Assembly (NCBI GenBank): GCA_011037195.1
Contig: JAAEAF010005081.1
Coordinates: forward strand, 124,001-188,000
Direction of reading: 5' to 3'
DNA length: 64,000 bases
Source: Triatoma infestans
Lineage: Eukaryota; Arthropoda; Insecta; Hemiptera; Reduviidae
Position 1 is the first letter of the stretch. Every line of letters begins with the position of its first letter. Positions 23,758-36,191 of the stretch are shown here, one piece after another. The translations under genes were made by a program, and so were the position numbers. Under the pieces are notes generated by a model that did not search any database, was not told the DNA's origin, and saw only the letters and a program-made list of their open reading frames with translations.

Positions 23758-25465
23758 ATAAGATTAGACTGGTAAAGGAGGCACTACAATGTAAAGGAGG
23801 TCGACTAAAAGGAGTGGTGTCGTGATGTCCAGTTGTATGAAGTTGGTAGATATATAAGAGAGATGTGGTGAACAGTTATTTATAGAAGGGCTTATTCTTG
23901 TTAATACAGTAGAAACGTGTACTGGAAAGGGATCAGTCACCTCAGCAGTTGAAAGTTTTAGTATATTATGATCCTTGTTACACGACTATGAATATAGTGA
24001 GACATCCTTCCTTAAGGACAAAATTGTGATTCTATTATGGGAGAATCGCATGCCCATTCATGTATAAATGAATAGAACACTGAATAGCAATTAACAAATT
24101 TTGGTAATAAGATTTTAAGATAATACAGAGAAATGTTTGAACTTTTGGAATTTTGAGTTTGCACAGAATATTTGACCGGGAAGGTGATAAGCTTAACTTC
24201 TGTGCAAAAGTTTGGGTAGAATAAATACATTTTTAATAAATTACACTTTTATAAAATTATAATATTGATTAAATTTTAAAATTTACAAAAAATTGGGAAG
24301 ATTTAAAGCAGTTCTCACGAAAATATATTCAACTTCATACTCAACTTTAAGCGCAAAAAACTTGAAAAAACTCTCACCAAGGAACATGCATTTTAAATAC
24401 AATTTAGAGAAAAGCGAATTTTCAATATTTGCTGAACCAGAGAAAAAAAAAAATCACTGCTTTAAACTAACAAAAAAAAATTAATTCATTAAACTAAAAT
24501 AAATTATAATTTATATAATTATTAAAGAAAATGAAAGATACATCTTAGTCTTAAAATATAATAAATAGAATTATAAGATAGAATATAAAAAATAATTATT
24601 ATAAAATAAAAACACGAATATAATATGGAGGGTAAACATGTGTGCATAAACATTTATACTGACGAGGCTCAAACATGGGCACCTTCTTATTGATGAAAAA
24701 AGATCGAGTGTCCTCGATATCGAGAAAGACTGACGGTGGCGCAGTAAGAGTGTGGGGCTCTGCACACGCATAGTAAAAGCCTGCCACGTGTCAAACACTC
24801 TATTTTACAAGTGGGCATTTCTAGCATAAGGAATGTGTGAATTTCTTCATTAAACAATTAATTTATAAGCAAATATATCTTAAGTCGATATAAATATATC
24901 TAAAGTCGTAAATATAAATCAAGCAATTATATTTTATTAGTCTGAATGTATTTATTGGCGAGTACGTATTTATTAGCATCTATTTTATTACTTTGAATTT
25001 ATTGTTGAGAATGTTTGTATGTCTGGGGGATTGAAAAAAAATTTATAAAAGTATTTCAACCGTTTGGGTTTAAGTTAAATTTTGTTTCGATCATTTTTGA
25101 GTATGCAGAACAACATTAGTTAGAACCATATCCAATTTGTTCAGTAAATAACAGTAGCATTATACTTTCCTGTAAAATACGACTAGAATATAATATATGG
25201 TTTTATCACCGACTTAATATTAATATACATTAGTAGCTTTGATAGAATTCCAAATTTGTAGAAAACGGTAGAAAGCGAACGGAAGTGCGACTTTACAGAA
25301 ATGATTTCTGAGTTTTGTTTTAATTTTATCGAAAACGGCCAGCAATGATTTTCTTTAAACTTGCAGTTCTGATGCACTGATAAAAACGTATCTTTTTTAT
25401 TTGTAATATGTTTTCGAAAAAATTGATTTTTAAGAGATTGTGTAGGTCTGCCAGTTAGATTTAAA
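23758..25465. other. AT-rich stretch with an old HL scrap
   Basis: No gene recognised. About 25250-25440 is a diverged reversed HL module (AACGGAAGTGCGACTTTACA, then AATGATTTTCTTTAAACTTG). Confidence 0.5.
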
Positions 25466-26224
25466 TTGATTAAGGGTTGTAGATTTATGAACCTAACTAC
25501 AGCCTTTAGATTATATATTTTTTTTCTTTGTAATTTACTTATTCCTGACGTTTCGGCACTATGCGTGCCATCATCATGGGAAGATCAATATTCATAATTT
25601 TATTGTAATCTGTAATGCAATGTGATGTTTTTTATTATGTGATATCCAGTCTATGAGGTATGTCCAAATTTTTATTTAGTTATTTCCATATATTACACGT
25701 CCTTATATAAATTAGTTGTGTGTTAAAATTTTTTTTTCTCCTCAGAACTGGTTATGATAAATTTCTACCATAATGGCCCCTAGCTAGTGGACTCCCACAG
25801 TTACAGCTTTAATAACAAAATTAAAATAATAGAAGATACCTACGAATATAAAATACTCGTCACTAAAAATCCAACTTGAAACCACGTGGCCAAACGATTT
25901 TCTCTTTGAAAATCATAAAGAAATTTATCATAACCAGTTCTGAGGAGAACAAAAATTTTAATCACATAACTAATTTATATAACGACGTGTAATATATATG
26001 GAAATAACTAAATAAAAATTTGGACATACCTCATAGCCTGGATATCACATAATAAAAAACAACACATTGCAATACAGATTACAATAAAATTATGAATATT
26101 GATCTTCCCATGATGATGGCACGCATAGTGCTGAAACGTCGGGAATAATGTAAATTACAAAAAAAAAAATATATTATAATCTAAGGGCTGTAGTCAGGCT
26201 TATAAATCTACAACACTTAATCAA
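25466..26224. mobile_element. Foldback element A with hammerhead-like motifs
   Basis: Long inverted repeat: left arm about 25466-25765, right arm about 25915-26224, spacer about 150 bp. Both arms hold a TGATGA - stem - GAAAC motif (right arm on plus, 26111-26140; left arm on minus, about 25544-25575) resembling a hammerhead-ribozyme core. In the right arm, flanking TTCCC (26105-26109) and GGGAA (26141-26145) could form stem I. No open frame in the spacer. A relationship to Penelope-like element repeats, which are known to carry such motifs, is inferred. Confidence 0.75.
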
Positions 26225-26694
26225 AGTAAAATTACAACAAAAGCAGCCATAAAAATACAACTTAATGCACAATAATTCAACGTTAGATTTAAATTTAAAC
26301 CTCAAAAACTTTGTTGGTTTTGACAGTCAGCGTAAGTCCGCACACAAGTCCATTCAGGTCAATCACCTGTTTTTGTGTCCAGCCCAAATTAAATATTGTA
26401 AACATACTAATCTTAAAGAAAATGTATTAATTAATTTATTATATTATTAGAGAGTGTTAATACTGAGAATGTTTTTGGCGTGATATTAATTTACAGTTTT
26501 CTAGTTATAAGGAAAGCCTTGCCTGGTAACTATAAAACCAGAAGCTTACCTTCTTATTATTATGGAAATTGTTATTAATTGCATAAGAAAAAAACTAAAT
26601 TCAGATTAATGTCTTGCCTAGCCTAGTGTGTTTATTTTATTATGTTTCATAAATATTAATGTTATTCAACGTAAATTAACTATATTCGTTGCAG

Positions 26695-26775
26695 ATGGTT
26701 CCGAGAGAGGTAGTCAGCTGCAAGGTGTTGTAATGGTAAACGGAGACAGAAAGTTGGATATGAATCGTGTATCTG
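26695..26775 (+). CDS. PDE exon 1 of the visible model
   Basis: Acceptor TTGCAG, donor G|GTAAGT. Reads GSERGSQLQGVVMVNGDRKL then DMNRVS and leaves one base (phase 1), which the next exon completes to Asp. It begins with two bases of a codon, so it is an internal exon. The ATG at its first base is out of frame and reaches a stop within the exon. Confidence 0.65.
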
Positions 26776-29700
26776 GTAAGTACACATTGTCTATTCTAAT
26801 ATTTTTTTTTCTAAATTTATAACAATTTATGTCATATATCTTGTAAATTTAAATAATTTAAATTAGATCCCTTGATTCATACGCCTGATTGAATTTTATT
26901 AGCTAATTAGTTGAATAATCTTTTGTTAATATAATATTTTATTGATTCTGTTTTTTTTCCACTTCTTCAATAACCATCATTTGGTAATAACATGGTGAAA
27001 ATTTCATTTGGTAACTAATTTCAGTCATAGTAATGAATGTCTACAGTATACAAGTAATTTTCTCTACAGTTTGTAATTATAGCGACTTCATTAAGACGCT
27101 ACTATTATCTAAACAATCATTTCTGAATATTACCATCATGGGTTTTCATTACATGAAAATCAATCAACAACTTTGAAGTGTAGATTGTATTTATCTCATA
27201 TTTAATGAGCTTTTACAACCACCAAACCTTTTTTAAATTGTTTTTGACGAATTTCAATGTGAATATGTTTTAGATATAAATGAAGAACAGGTCACACATT
27301 TTCTGAAAGAAAATCCAGAATTTTTAGAAAAATATGTTATGGAAGAATTGGAAACAGAACAACTTGAAAGGTGGATTATAAGAAGAACGCAAAGGGATAA
27401 GAAGAGATCCGGTCAGTTTAATTAAGTTTAATTGCTGTTTATAATATTTTGAAGGTATCAAGGAGCTTTCAAAAATAAATTAGTTTCATTATGCCATTTT
27501 TCGGTGAGCTGGACCCTTAAATTGATGGATTCATCTCGTGAAGTTTTGACAATCCTTTCATTTTTTTTCCATTGGATAATATATATATATATATATATTT
27601 GTCAGAAATTTTTCCTATGATGATTTTGAGATCCTCGCGTTCTGTTTTGGACGTTCACTCGTTAACAATATGTCACATACACACAGTACCAGTGGTGGCC
27701 GGTGAACATTTTAAGTGGGATGCTGTTCTCACAAAATAAGAAATATAAATCATTTTTTTCCCAAACAATAACCGATTTATTAGTAAGTAAATTTAATTAT
27801 ATTATTTAAAAAAAATCTGCTTGGTAATAAAATATATTTTTTTATCTGGTATTTTATCCGTTGTAGCATGCATATTTATATTGTTCCTGAACGGTTTCGG
27901 AACTTTATCTCTCGTCAGAGCAAATTCACCAAGTTCTTGTAGAGACTTCACTTCAACGTAATGTTTCTGTTACACTCTCACTTGTTGGTTGTATATATGT
28001 GGGGAGGTTATAAGGTTATGTTACTCATCTTGTGTAATCTTCCCACACATATGTTACCAACAAGTGTAAGTGTAACAGAAACATCACGTTGAAGTGAACT
28101 CTCCTCTACACGAAGTCGGTGAATTTGCTCTGACGATGGATTAAAATCTGAAACCTGTCAGGGACAATTTAAATATGCATGCTATGACGGATAAAATACT
28201 AGATGTTATCCAGAATTGCGGACACATCCACATATTCAACAAAATTCTTTTATTTTTGCATTAACTTAATTCTTCAGTTACCGTCCATTAAGTTTTATCT
28301 GTAGCAACACTACTTATTAAGCGGTATCGAGGAATCATTTATTTCGTGCCCTGACTAGTCTATCGCTAACTCTCCGAACATGATAATTCAGGCACTACAT
28401 AAGATAACAGTGCTATTCTTACTTTCCCTTAAAAGGAATTATTGCAATCGTGTCAAATTTTCGTTTTCGAGTTTTAACCGGAAATATACGTTTTGCGGTC
28501 CCATGACCGCAAAGTTGTTTTTAGAAATTGGTATCTGTGTATGTGTGGGTGAGTGGGTGTTTCGTCAGCATAACTGAAAATGTGAAAGTCGCAAAACGTT
28601 CCCATTTGATATTTAGTTAAGTGTTTGTATGGGCCTGACAATAAGGTTTTAATCAAAATTGGTCAACCGGAAGTAACATTTTACTAAATGGATTTTTCAC
28701 TTGTTTGCGATCTCTTTGAAAATGGCTTCAAAGATTGTCTTTTAATTCATAATATTAAATACACATACAAAGAGCTACAACTTTTATTTGTTACATTTTT
28801 CCGGGAAAATTCATTTAACGGAATGGTGGGGTGTAGTTATGTTTTCTCCTAAAGCACTATCTTAGTTGATCATTCAATTCTACCAACTAAACATTAATAA
28901 TTAGAAATAAATATCTTGCCAAAATTCCCAGTTTCAAAAAAAATGAGTCAACCTGTTTTTACTAAACAATTTTTTTTTTAGGTTTTCTGCAATTTTCTAA
29001 AAAAGAAAAACCGACGGGATTCATTAAATTTGTATAATAAATATGAATATAGATATCAAAAAAGTCATATATTAAGTTTAGATTCTTCTATTGATATAAA
29101 ATTGAAGACAAGTAAACATTTAGTGCAAAATTACTCTTACTACTTTAAGAGGAAGTATAGCGCAAGCGTGTCAAATTTTGAGTATCGATCTATCACTGTA
29201 AATATATTTTAAAATCCTCTGATTTAGAAAAATTGGTTTCCTAGAAAGAAATTGGCCTCTGTGTGTGTGAGTGGGCGTAACTCAAAAAACAAAAACCTCA
29301 GAGAGTTCAACTTGATATTTCGTTTAAATGCTAGCATGGGACTCGATAATAAAGTTTTGATCAAAAACGATTAACCGAATTTTCACGGAATCGATTTTAA
29401 TAAATCGATGTTTCAGTTTGCAATTTTATTTGGAAATGGCATCAAAGATGGCTACATTTATATGTTTCCTGAGTTTAGTCAATTAAAACTATATAAATTG
29501 CTGTAAGAGAATGTCTTGTGAGTGTTTGACACCAGATTTTTGTTTTTTATTTTATTATTTTCCTTGTTATATACATAGTTGCAATATATATTTTGTGTTG
29601 GGCCACTTTGCTATGCGGTTAAATGACAGAATTCGATTTGTGACTTTGAAAAACAGAAAATCGGAAGAAATTTCTGTGCTCTATGATAATTACATCTATG

Positions 29701-32700
29701 TTGGACTAAATATAGACTTCTAGTGTAATGGATTCGAATGCGGAAACCCCAGGTTCAAGCCCAGGCTCTTAGATTTCTCTCCCTAGGAGAACGGCAGAAG
29801 TCTCGGTCAGATGTTGACGCGTGCGCGTTTACTATTAAAGAATAAAATAGTATAAGAAATTTGAAAGAAATCCTTGTAGTTGGAGCCGCTTTTGAGAAAA
29901 TTGCAAAAAAAGAAAACTGTAAAAACCTTTCAGAAAAGATGAACTTTCCGTTATTAGATTTTATCGAAATCTTCGTGTCGGGAAGACCGAGTGAAATTTA
30001 TAAAATTAAAAATTCTATAATCCCTATTAAAAATCAAACAAAAAAAAAAATCTTTGCTATACGTTGGAATAGAATGTTAATTTTCTTTTTTACTCCTTCA
30101 ATTTTTTTTTTTGGTCGAAGGCTAATTATTCTGTCAATGTCAAGTCGTTTCTGTAAAGCTCTAATATCCTTATGGGGAATTCAAGGATGGCTTGAATTCC
30201 TGTAAGCGTTTCTGAGTTTATTACAAAGTTCGTAAAACTTTCCCTACTTCCGCAATTTCATCGTCATCTTCAGCTTTGTTCACAACTTCATTATTTAAAT
30301 CGTTTATCAATTCCATTTTTTTTTTTTTTTTTTTAATTTATAAAATTAACCTTCATCCAAATTACAGCATCCCCTTAGCAGAAATCTTTCTGGCAATATT
30401 TTTTAACAAAGGCTGCTAAAAACGTAGAAAAAATTATATAAAAAAGAAAAAAAGTATATTAACTAGGATATTTATTGCTGGTATACTTCCAATATCAAAA
30501 CTGGAGTTCGGAAGGATGGTTATTTCAATCATTCTTCAGTACTTCAATATTCGCCTTATAAGTGTACTGTCATATTACCTACCGCCTTATCCTTGGTATT
30601 TTTTTTTACATACAAATGTTTTATAGCATTAGAAAAAATTTATTGCATCGAAATGGCAACTCATTTCCAGAGCGCTGTTAAAATTAATGTTTTCGAAAGC
30701 CAAGATTATTCAATATAAAAGTTACATAATTTGAAAGAAAATGGTTATATTTTTGGGAAATCGCGAACAAAATTTATTGATTTAAAAGGAAAAGATTTTT
30801 GAAAAAAAGATAGTTCAGTAAGTGGAATTAATTTGGTTGCCACTTTCAATAGAAATCATGAATCGGATCGCAATCAGTCAACTTTGGATTATTTTCATAT
30901 ATTCCTACAGGGAATCCATTTCTTCAACACAATGACATCCCCAATCACACATTAAACGTGTTCTTTTTCAGGCTTTTTAAACGTTTACAGACACTGTATA
31001 CAAAATACAAACTCAGATATATAGGGGAACAACAACTGATCTAGAATGCAGTGGATATGAGTTTTTAGCCAGCAATATAGAAAAATGCACCATTTTTGAG
31101 ACGCTGTTCAGAAACGAATGCTGTAGCGTGAGAAGACTGTCAGAAGGTCGGCAGTGCCCTGAGAAGGCACAGGGCACCAGTGACCATAGATGTTGAAATT
31201 AGAGAAAAAAAAAATAACGAATGCTCTTACAGACCTAGTATATACACTCATAAATAATTTCTAAAACCATTAGTTTAAAATTGAGCTAATTCAGCTTATT
31301 TTATTATAATTTTATGAAAATATGTGCTGAAATAATTATATCTCATTCATTATAGGTACTGCTGGAAGAAAAACCAGTCTTTCCCGTTGGAAGGTAATTT
31401 AAATATTTATTTTTCATTATACTATTTTTATTAATACATAATTTTTTGCCATGAAAGAAAAACACTTCACGCTCCAAGTATTACAAGCCTTATCAATTCA
31501 ATTGTACTTAAAATAATTATTAACGATATCTAATAATAAGATGGTTGACCTTTAAATTGTTTGTATCTTATTATATAGAAATTTACATGGTAAAATTTTT
31601 GTTTCATTGTTCTTTATTAAATTTATTACAATTGTATGATTTAGTTCTGCGTACATGCGGATAAACGGCAAATGTTGCAAGACCTGACACAATCGCTTCA
31701 ACAGAGGCCCAGCGTAGTTCATGTTTTGTCAGAGTTAGCCAGTTGTATATCTTCGGCAGTATCGGCCGATGGTTATAGATTATATTTGCCAGATGCAGCC
31801 GATGATAATAACCTCTGCTTATATTTGGGATTTGAGGCAAAGTATGTAATTTTTATTTGCTGTATATATCATTCTGTAATGTCTAAAAATAGCAAATATA
31901 TTACACCTATTCGAAGAAATGTATTACATTTATTTACTAAAGAAAAAAGTTTCTCGTCGCAGACAATAAGAACACAAATGTTTGTAACTGTTGCCTTGGT
32001 TTAATATGTTTTATATCGATTAAATGGAAATGTAAATAAAAAAGACGTTGTTTTTAGGCATCCGTATAAAAAAATACATAAATATTATTTCTATTTTTTT
32101 TTTTTAATTAAGTCCTCGTATTATTATGACCATAATGTGTATAACCAGAGCGTTAACTGATTTTATGGTTTTCACTAAGCCATTTTCATGTAATGCCCTT
32201 TCATGAGTTTTCAATGCCCCTAGGAATTTTGAATTGGTGAAATTTTCTGTTTATATAATTAAAATGATTTTATTGCAGTTATTACAAAAACAGTTTTTTT
32301 TTTTGTTTTTGTTTATATTGTGCTGCAGTTTCACTATTAATTTTTTTCTATAAATTAAAAAGTTTTTATTTAAATGCAATGATTATTTAAACAGGGTCAG
32401 TAATTAATTAATAATAAAATTTTGTGCTCAAACAGTTTAATAATTATCTTTATGTTAAATAATCAAACTATTAATAAATAGGTAATTGAAAAGTAATAAT
32501 TGATCACAAATACTTATAATACGCTATAATTATTATGCCTTGAAATAATTATATATATATTTTAGTTATCTGATTTCTCCGTTAGGAAGCAGCACCTAAC
32601 TGACCACCTAAAATAATCTGAATATTTTTTATTTTCTTTGTTATACAATCTGATATAATGTATATATTCTTTTGTAGTGAATGTCAGAGGATAGGAAAAG

Positions 32701-33661
32701 CTCTTTTACCTTGTTTGGTAGCCAAGACGAAAGAGCCAATGAGACTTTCTAGAGGAGATCCAAATTTCCCAACTAAAGTAAGTAATTGTATCGCTCAATA
32801 ATTTAAAGTTTTGAAATGTATTAGGAAGGACCATTAATTTCTATAGATATTTGAAGACAAATGTATCGTAATATTGCATATTCGTGGTAATTTCTGATTA
32901 TAAATTTTGACAAAATTCATCATTTTTTGAGGAGAGAAGCTATTTTGTTTTATATTGGTTCACAAACATCATATTTAATTTATGTGCACCGAAATAACTT
33001 GATTCAGTTACGAATTTAAAAGACAGTACAAAAAAGATTTACATATAGCTAAGGTAGAGATGTTATTTGGACTGGATTAATCCGGTTAATAGTTTGCCCG
33101 GTTTTAGGCAGCCAGTCCTACTCGGTATATGAAAAGCATCACTATTTATATCAGAAGTATCGCAAACTTGCACCAACTAATGGGCGTAAGTGGCAGACGC
33201 AGAATGGTGGATCTGTGGACAATATTCCCCGAAATTTAGCAAATATATAAAACCATGCATTACAAAAGTTCCTTGAGAAATGAAGCAGTATAAGTCTCAG
33301 TGGAGAAACTCTCTCTGTAATTAACCATTTTTCAAGAATGTTTTTGTTCGAGCTTCAGCGGTGTTTGAGAAGGCTCCAGGAGGCAATAATCAATATGTTA
33401 ATGCAATTGTTATTATTATCTTCTATTGTAGGGTATTGGTGACGTTGATCATCTTCTTTTGGAACCAATAGTGCAGCCAGATGGTGCATTAGTCGCCGTA
33501 TTGGAAATGTGGAGATCTGGGGAAAGCGGCTTCCACGAAGAAGACGAAGAAATTGCCACTTCCTATTTAGTATGGGGTGGAATAGCATTGCATTATGCTC
33601 GTTTATATATGTCAATGTCAAAACAAAGGAAACTATCTGACTTCTTATTGGCAGTAGTCAA
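26695..33661 (+). CDS. GAF-domain cyclic-nucleotide phosphodiesterase (PDE10-like), partial gene
   Basis: Six internal exons (26695-26775, 27274-27411, 31356-31393, 31645-31841, 32678-32777, 33432-33661) join in frame into about 261 residues with GT-AG sites and matching phases. Such enzymes hydrolyse cAMP and/or cGMP in the cytoplasm, with GAF domains as cyclic-nucleotide sensors. Model residues 27-72 hold an N-terminal helical segment (HFLKENPEFLEKYVMEELE) typical of PDE10-type N-termini. Residues 95-250 form one GAF domain, with LASCISSAVSADGYRLYLPD, ALLPCLVAKTKEPMRL, LEPIVQPDGALVAVLEMW and YLVWGGIALHYARLYMSM, followed by the linker KLSDFLLAVVK. The start codon, GAF-B and the catalytic HD-type domain with its metal-binding His/Asp are not visible, so the gene extends beyond what I can see. 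The relatives PDE5/6/11 share the fold, so the subfamily is less certain than the family. Confidence 0.88.
27274..27411 (+). CDS. PDE exon 2 of the visible model
   Basis: Acceptor TTTTAG, donor G|GTCAGT. Encodes DINEEQVTHFLKENPEFLEK, YVMEELETEQLERWIIRRTQ and a basic end. Acidic and helical, it matches the N-terminal segment preceding GAF-A. In and out phases are both 1. Confidence 0.88.
27847..28202. mobile_element. Foldback element B with hammerhead-like motif
   Basis: Inverted repeat of about 356 bp in a PDE intron. Arms start and end with GTATTTTATCCGT / ACGGATAAAATAC and pair almost to the centre. The right arm (plus) has CTGACGA at 28130-28136, a 5-bp stem GGATT/AATCT, GAAAC at 28150-28154 and GTC at 28157-28159. 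A half copy lies at 34345-34494. Confidence 0.75.
28417..29040 (-). mobile_element. Diverged HL copy 7 in a PDE intron
   Basis: Starts with an altered palindromic end (CTTACTTTCCCTTAAAAGGA), then AATCGTGTCAAATTTTCGTT, the GT tract and two modules with ACCGGAAGTAACATTTTACT and TTCATTTAACGG. The 5' hairpin end is missing. Confidence 0.75.
29128..29543 (-). mobile_element. Diverged HL copy 8, shortened
   Basis: TACTCTTACTACTTTAAGAGGAAGTA-type start, AGCGTGTCAAATTTTGAGTA, a short GT tract, and end AGTGTTTGACACCAGATTTT. It lacks most of the internal modules. Confidence 0.7.
29728..29835 (+). mobile_element. SINE fragment (copy e)
   Basis: Partial head with B box AGGTTCAAGCCCAG, body TAGATTTCTCTCCCTAGGAG and tail scrap AGATGTTGACGCG. 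Internally deleted. Confidence 0.6.
31130..31212 (+). mobile_element. SINE 3' fragment (copy f)
   Basis: Only the 3' end: AGGTCGGCAGTGCCCTGAGA, AGTGACCATAGATGTTGA and an A-rich tail. It lies about 140 bp before PDE exon 3. Confidence 0.7.
31356..31393 (+). CDS. PDE exon 3 of the visible model
   Basis: 38-bp micro-exon, acceptor TTATAG, donor AAG|GTAATT. Completes Gly and encodes TAGRKTSLSRWK, ending in phase 0. Ser/Thr-Arg-rich, so a possible phosphorylation linker before GAF-A. Confidence 0.75.
31645..31841 (+). CDS. PDE exon 4: first half of GAF-A
   Basis: Acceptor ATTTAG, donor AA|GTATGT. Encodes FCVHADKRQMLQDLTQSLQQ, then VVHVLSELASCISSAVSADG and YRLYLPDAADDNNLCLYLGF. This is the helix 1 to early beta-strand region of a GAF domain. 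Ends in phase 2. Confidence 0.9.
32678..32777 (+). CDS. PDE exon 5: middle of GAF-A
   Basis: Acceptor TTGTAG, donor AAA|GTAAGT. Completes Asn, then ECQRIGKALLPCLVAKTKEP and MRLSRGDPNFPTK. In GAF domains this is the 'AYVAKT..PL...D...D.RF' region. Ends in phase 0. Confidence 0.88.
33432..33661 (+). CDS. PDE exon 6: end of GAF-A and linker
   Basis: Acceptor TTGTAG, donor AA|GTAAGT. Encodes GIGDVDHLLLEPIVQPDGAL, VAVLEMWRSGESGFHEEDEE, YLVWGGIALHYARLYMSMSK and KLSDFLLAVVK. Ends in phase 2 where GAF-B should continue. No following exon was recognised to 64000. Confidence 0.92.
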
Positions 33662-36039
33662 GTAAGTGCAATTATGATTTTTTTATGTGTTAAAATTGAT
33701 TCTATTTTTTTAATTAGAAAAATGTATTGTAATGCACAGGTATATTAGTTTCATTAAAATTAAATATACTCACCCCAAACAAAATAAGTTAAATATAGTG
33801 TATGCATAACGTTTACTAATGAAATATATATTGAGTAAGATTACTTGAATTACTTCTATTTATACGGACCATAAAATAGGAGTATTTATGAATACAGTGA
33901 AATATTGAATACATTTTACAGAAATGGTATTATGCATTTTAGTATTTGTTAACTATAAAAATTGTTTACTTTCTATTCGTATAATAAAAGAGAAAAAGTA
34001 TATTTTACTGCAGTTTTAGCTTCTATTGTAGAGGAAAAAGTGAAAAACATTTTTTTAGGTAAAAGAATAAGAAATACAATATGAATAAATACATTTAAAT
34101 CTTTTAGAAGAAATATATCATACGATATAGGGATTTTAATTAATTTTTCATGAATCACTGAACTATTGAACAGATGATTAGAAATGGTTACTACGTTTAT
34201 TAAAAAAAAACAAACAAGGACACACAAATGTGAACTCCATTTGGCAGAGGAAAAATTAGTATTTTTTGTTAGCTTCGAATTATTAATCTTTAAAATCCTT
34301 CAGTTGTTGAATATGTGGATGGATCCGCAATGCTGGGTAACACTTGGGATTTTACCCGTCGTAGAATGCATATTTTTTTATATTTCTGACTGGTTTCGGA
34401 ATTTCATCCATCGTCATCAGAATAAGGTTATCAGTTTCGTGTAGAGAGTTGACTTCAACTTAATATTTCTGTTACTCACTAACTCCACTTGTTGAATCGA
34501 AAAAGCTAGCTATAAATTCCAAGATGAAATTAAAAAACAAATTACGTTAGTATTATTCTGAAATGATGGAATTTCTATCTTTCTTTATTTCACTCGCAAT
34601 TCCTTCAATAATTCAATATTTATAACTGACGATTTTAACTCAATACTGCAAGTAATCCCTAATTGTAGTTACTAATGTTTTTAATGAAACAAGCTAGGAG
34701 ATATAAAAATATCATATTAATATATTGATCCGAAGTACATATATTATTATAATATTCTTTATTTACTTCAAATTAGAATTTACATTGCATTTCAAGAAAT
34801 TTTATATACATTCTTTAATCTCTAGAAATTATAATTGATTAATAATAAATATTTTTGGATGCTAAAGAATAAAACTCCAATGAATAACGAACATGAAATA
34901 ATTATAGTTTTGTATCACAATATTTCAATTTAACATATTCTTTTAATTATTCGTAAATCTAAAAAAAATAAACAAGAGGTGATAACGCAATTTATTGCTC
35001 ACACTGTTATGTTAGTCTAAAATTATTACAATAATTTTTGAAACAACTTTATAATGTTGAGTATTTAACCAATTAAAGGCAAAACTTGCACTAAGATTTT
35101 ATTACAATGCTAATTAAATAATAATTTATTCAAACTAATATTGATTTTTAAACTCAAAAATAGTTGAATCACAATACCATTTGGTTTTTACACACTAAAT
35201 ATATAAAAAAGAATTGTAATGAGGCCGGCTTTATCAATAGAGATACCAAAAGACTTTATAGTTAAACAATAAGAAAATCTATTTATTTAGTTTGAAAGCA
35301 GTTTTGGACTTTTGCAATTCTAACTTCAATTACAATTATTGAATATTCTTCAGAAAAAATGCATATATCTATATATATATAATTGAGTCCTTCTTATTTA
35401 TGAGATAATAGTAATATAAAGGAGCCTTAAGTAATACTAAACATAAAACGAAAAGTTGTTTTTACAGATTCCATCGAACGTTCGTTCTACAATAAAAATG
35501 CACAAACCATTCTATCTAAATGCAATACACTGCGTCTTCGAGTTGTTGCTGCGTCCGTGATTTAGTATTACACATGTGGCCCAGGTTCATTCAGGTTATT
35601 TTCTAGTTTAAAAACAAAACTTATTTTTGAAGCGGTGGTTAAAACCTCTACCAGCAACTATCTGGAAGAGCCTAGCGCCTTATCGTCAGTTATACAAAAC
35701 AAAGACACAGTCTCAACCCGTTACTCAGGATTTCTTAGTCTTTTGCACAGTACTTGGGAGCAAAAGCCTAAAAGATGATCATAATAGCCCAAACTGTTGG
35801 ATAGTTTATTATTGTATTTACTTCATAGGTCGAAGATTTCTTTTTATTTTTAATCCTAATAAATAAAATAGATCACAGTAAAGCTAAAACTTTCAATTAA
35901 AGAAAAGTGATAAATCTATTAATGCCACTGGTTCACTAAATATGTATTAGAGCAAATCGGCAAGTAAAATATTCACGAAATTAAACAGTCTCTAAGCTTC
36001 TTCTAATGAAGAAAAAGGTAGGTATAGAATTTTTTTTTT
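33662..36039. other. PDE 3' flank/intron and takeout 3' side
   Basis: Mostly AT-rich. Apart from the half foldback at 34345-34494, no further exon was recognised. On the minus strand a TTTATT (AATAAA in the takeout direction) at 35843-35848 could be a polyadenylation signal about 190 bp past the takeout stop. Confidence 0.45.
34345..34494 (-). mobile_element. Half copy of foldback element B
   Basis: Matches one arm of 27847-28202: ACCCGTCGTAGAATGCATAT, GGTTTCGGAATTTCATCC and AGTTGACTTCAACTTAATAT. On the minus strand it reads TCTGATGACGATGG then CCGAAACCAGTC, again a hammerhead-like core. Confidence 0.7.
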
Positions 36040-36191
36040 TTAAGCAGGAATCACTTTTTCTAGTGGAACTTTGTTGAATACTTTGTTAGCCAGATCTTTA
36101 AAGGCGACTCCAAAAGCTTTGGAAATGGCTGGCTTCAAATCAGTGAGAATTTCCTTCCAGTTCTCGTTGAGAATAGTATTCAAGTTTTTGC
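36040..36191 (-). CDS. takeout-like exon 6 (3' terminal)
   Basis: Acceptor TTAACAG. Residues 201-250: GKNLNTILNENWKEILTDLK, PAISKAFGVAFKDLANKVFN and KVPLEKVIPA, then TAA. Holds the conserved NENW motif and the amphipathic C-terminal helix of the family. Confidence 0.95.

Noticed and set aside
29861..30205. 114-codon frame with Lys-rich protein
   Set aside because: The start is diverged HL module sequence (GGAGCCGCTTTTGAGAAAAT), and the rest is AT-rich low complexity.
34032..34056. Candidate next PDE exon after TTCTATTGTAG
   Set aside because: Phase would fit, but the translation (GKSEKHFFR) has no resemblance to the expected start of GAF-B, and the exon would be only about 25 bp.
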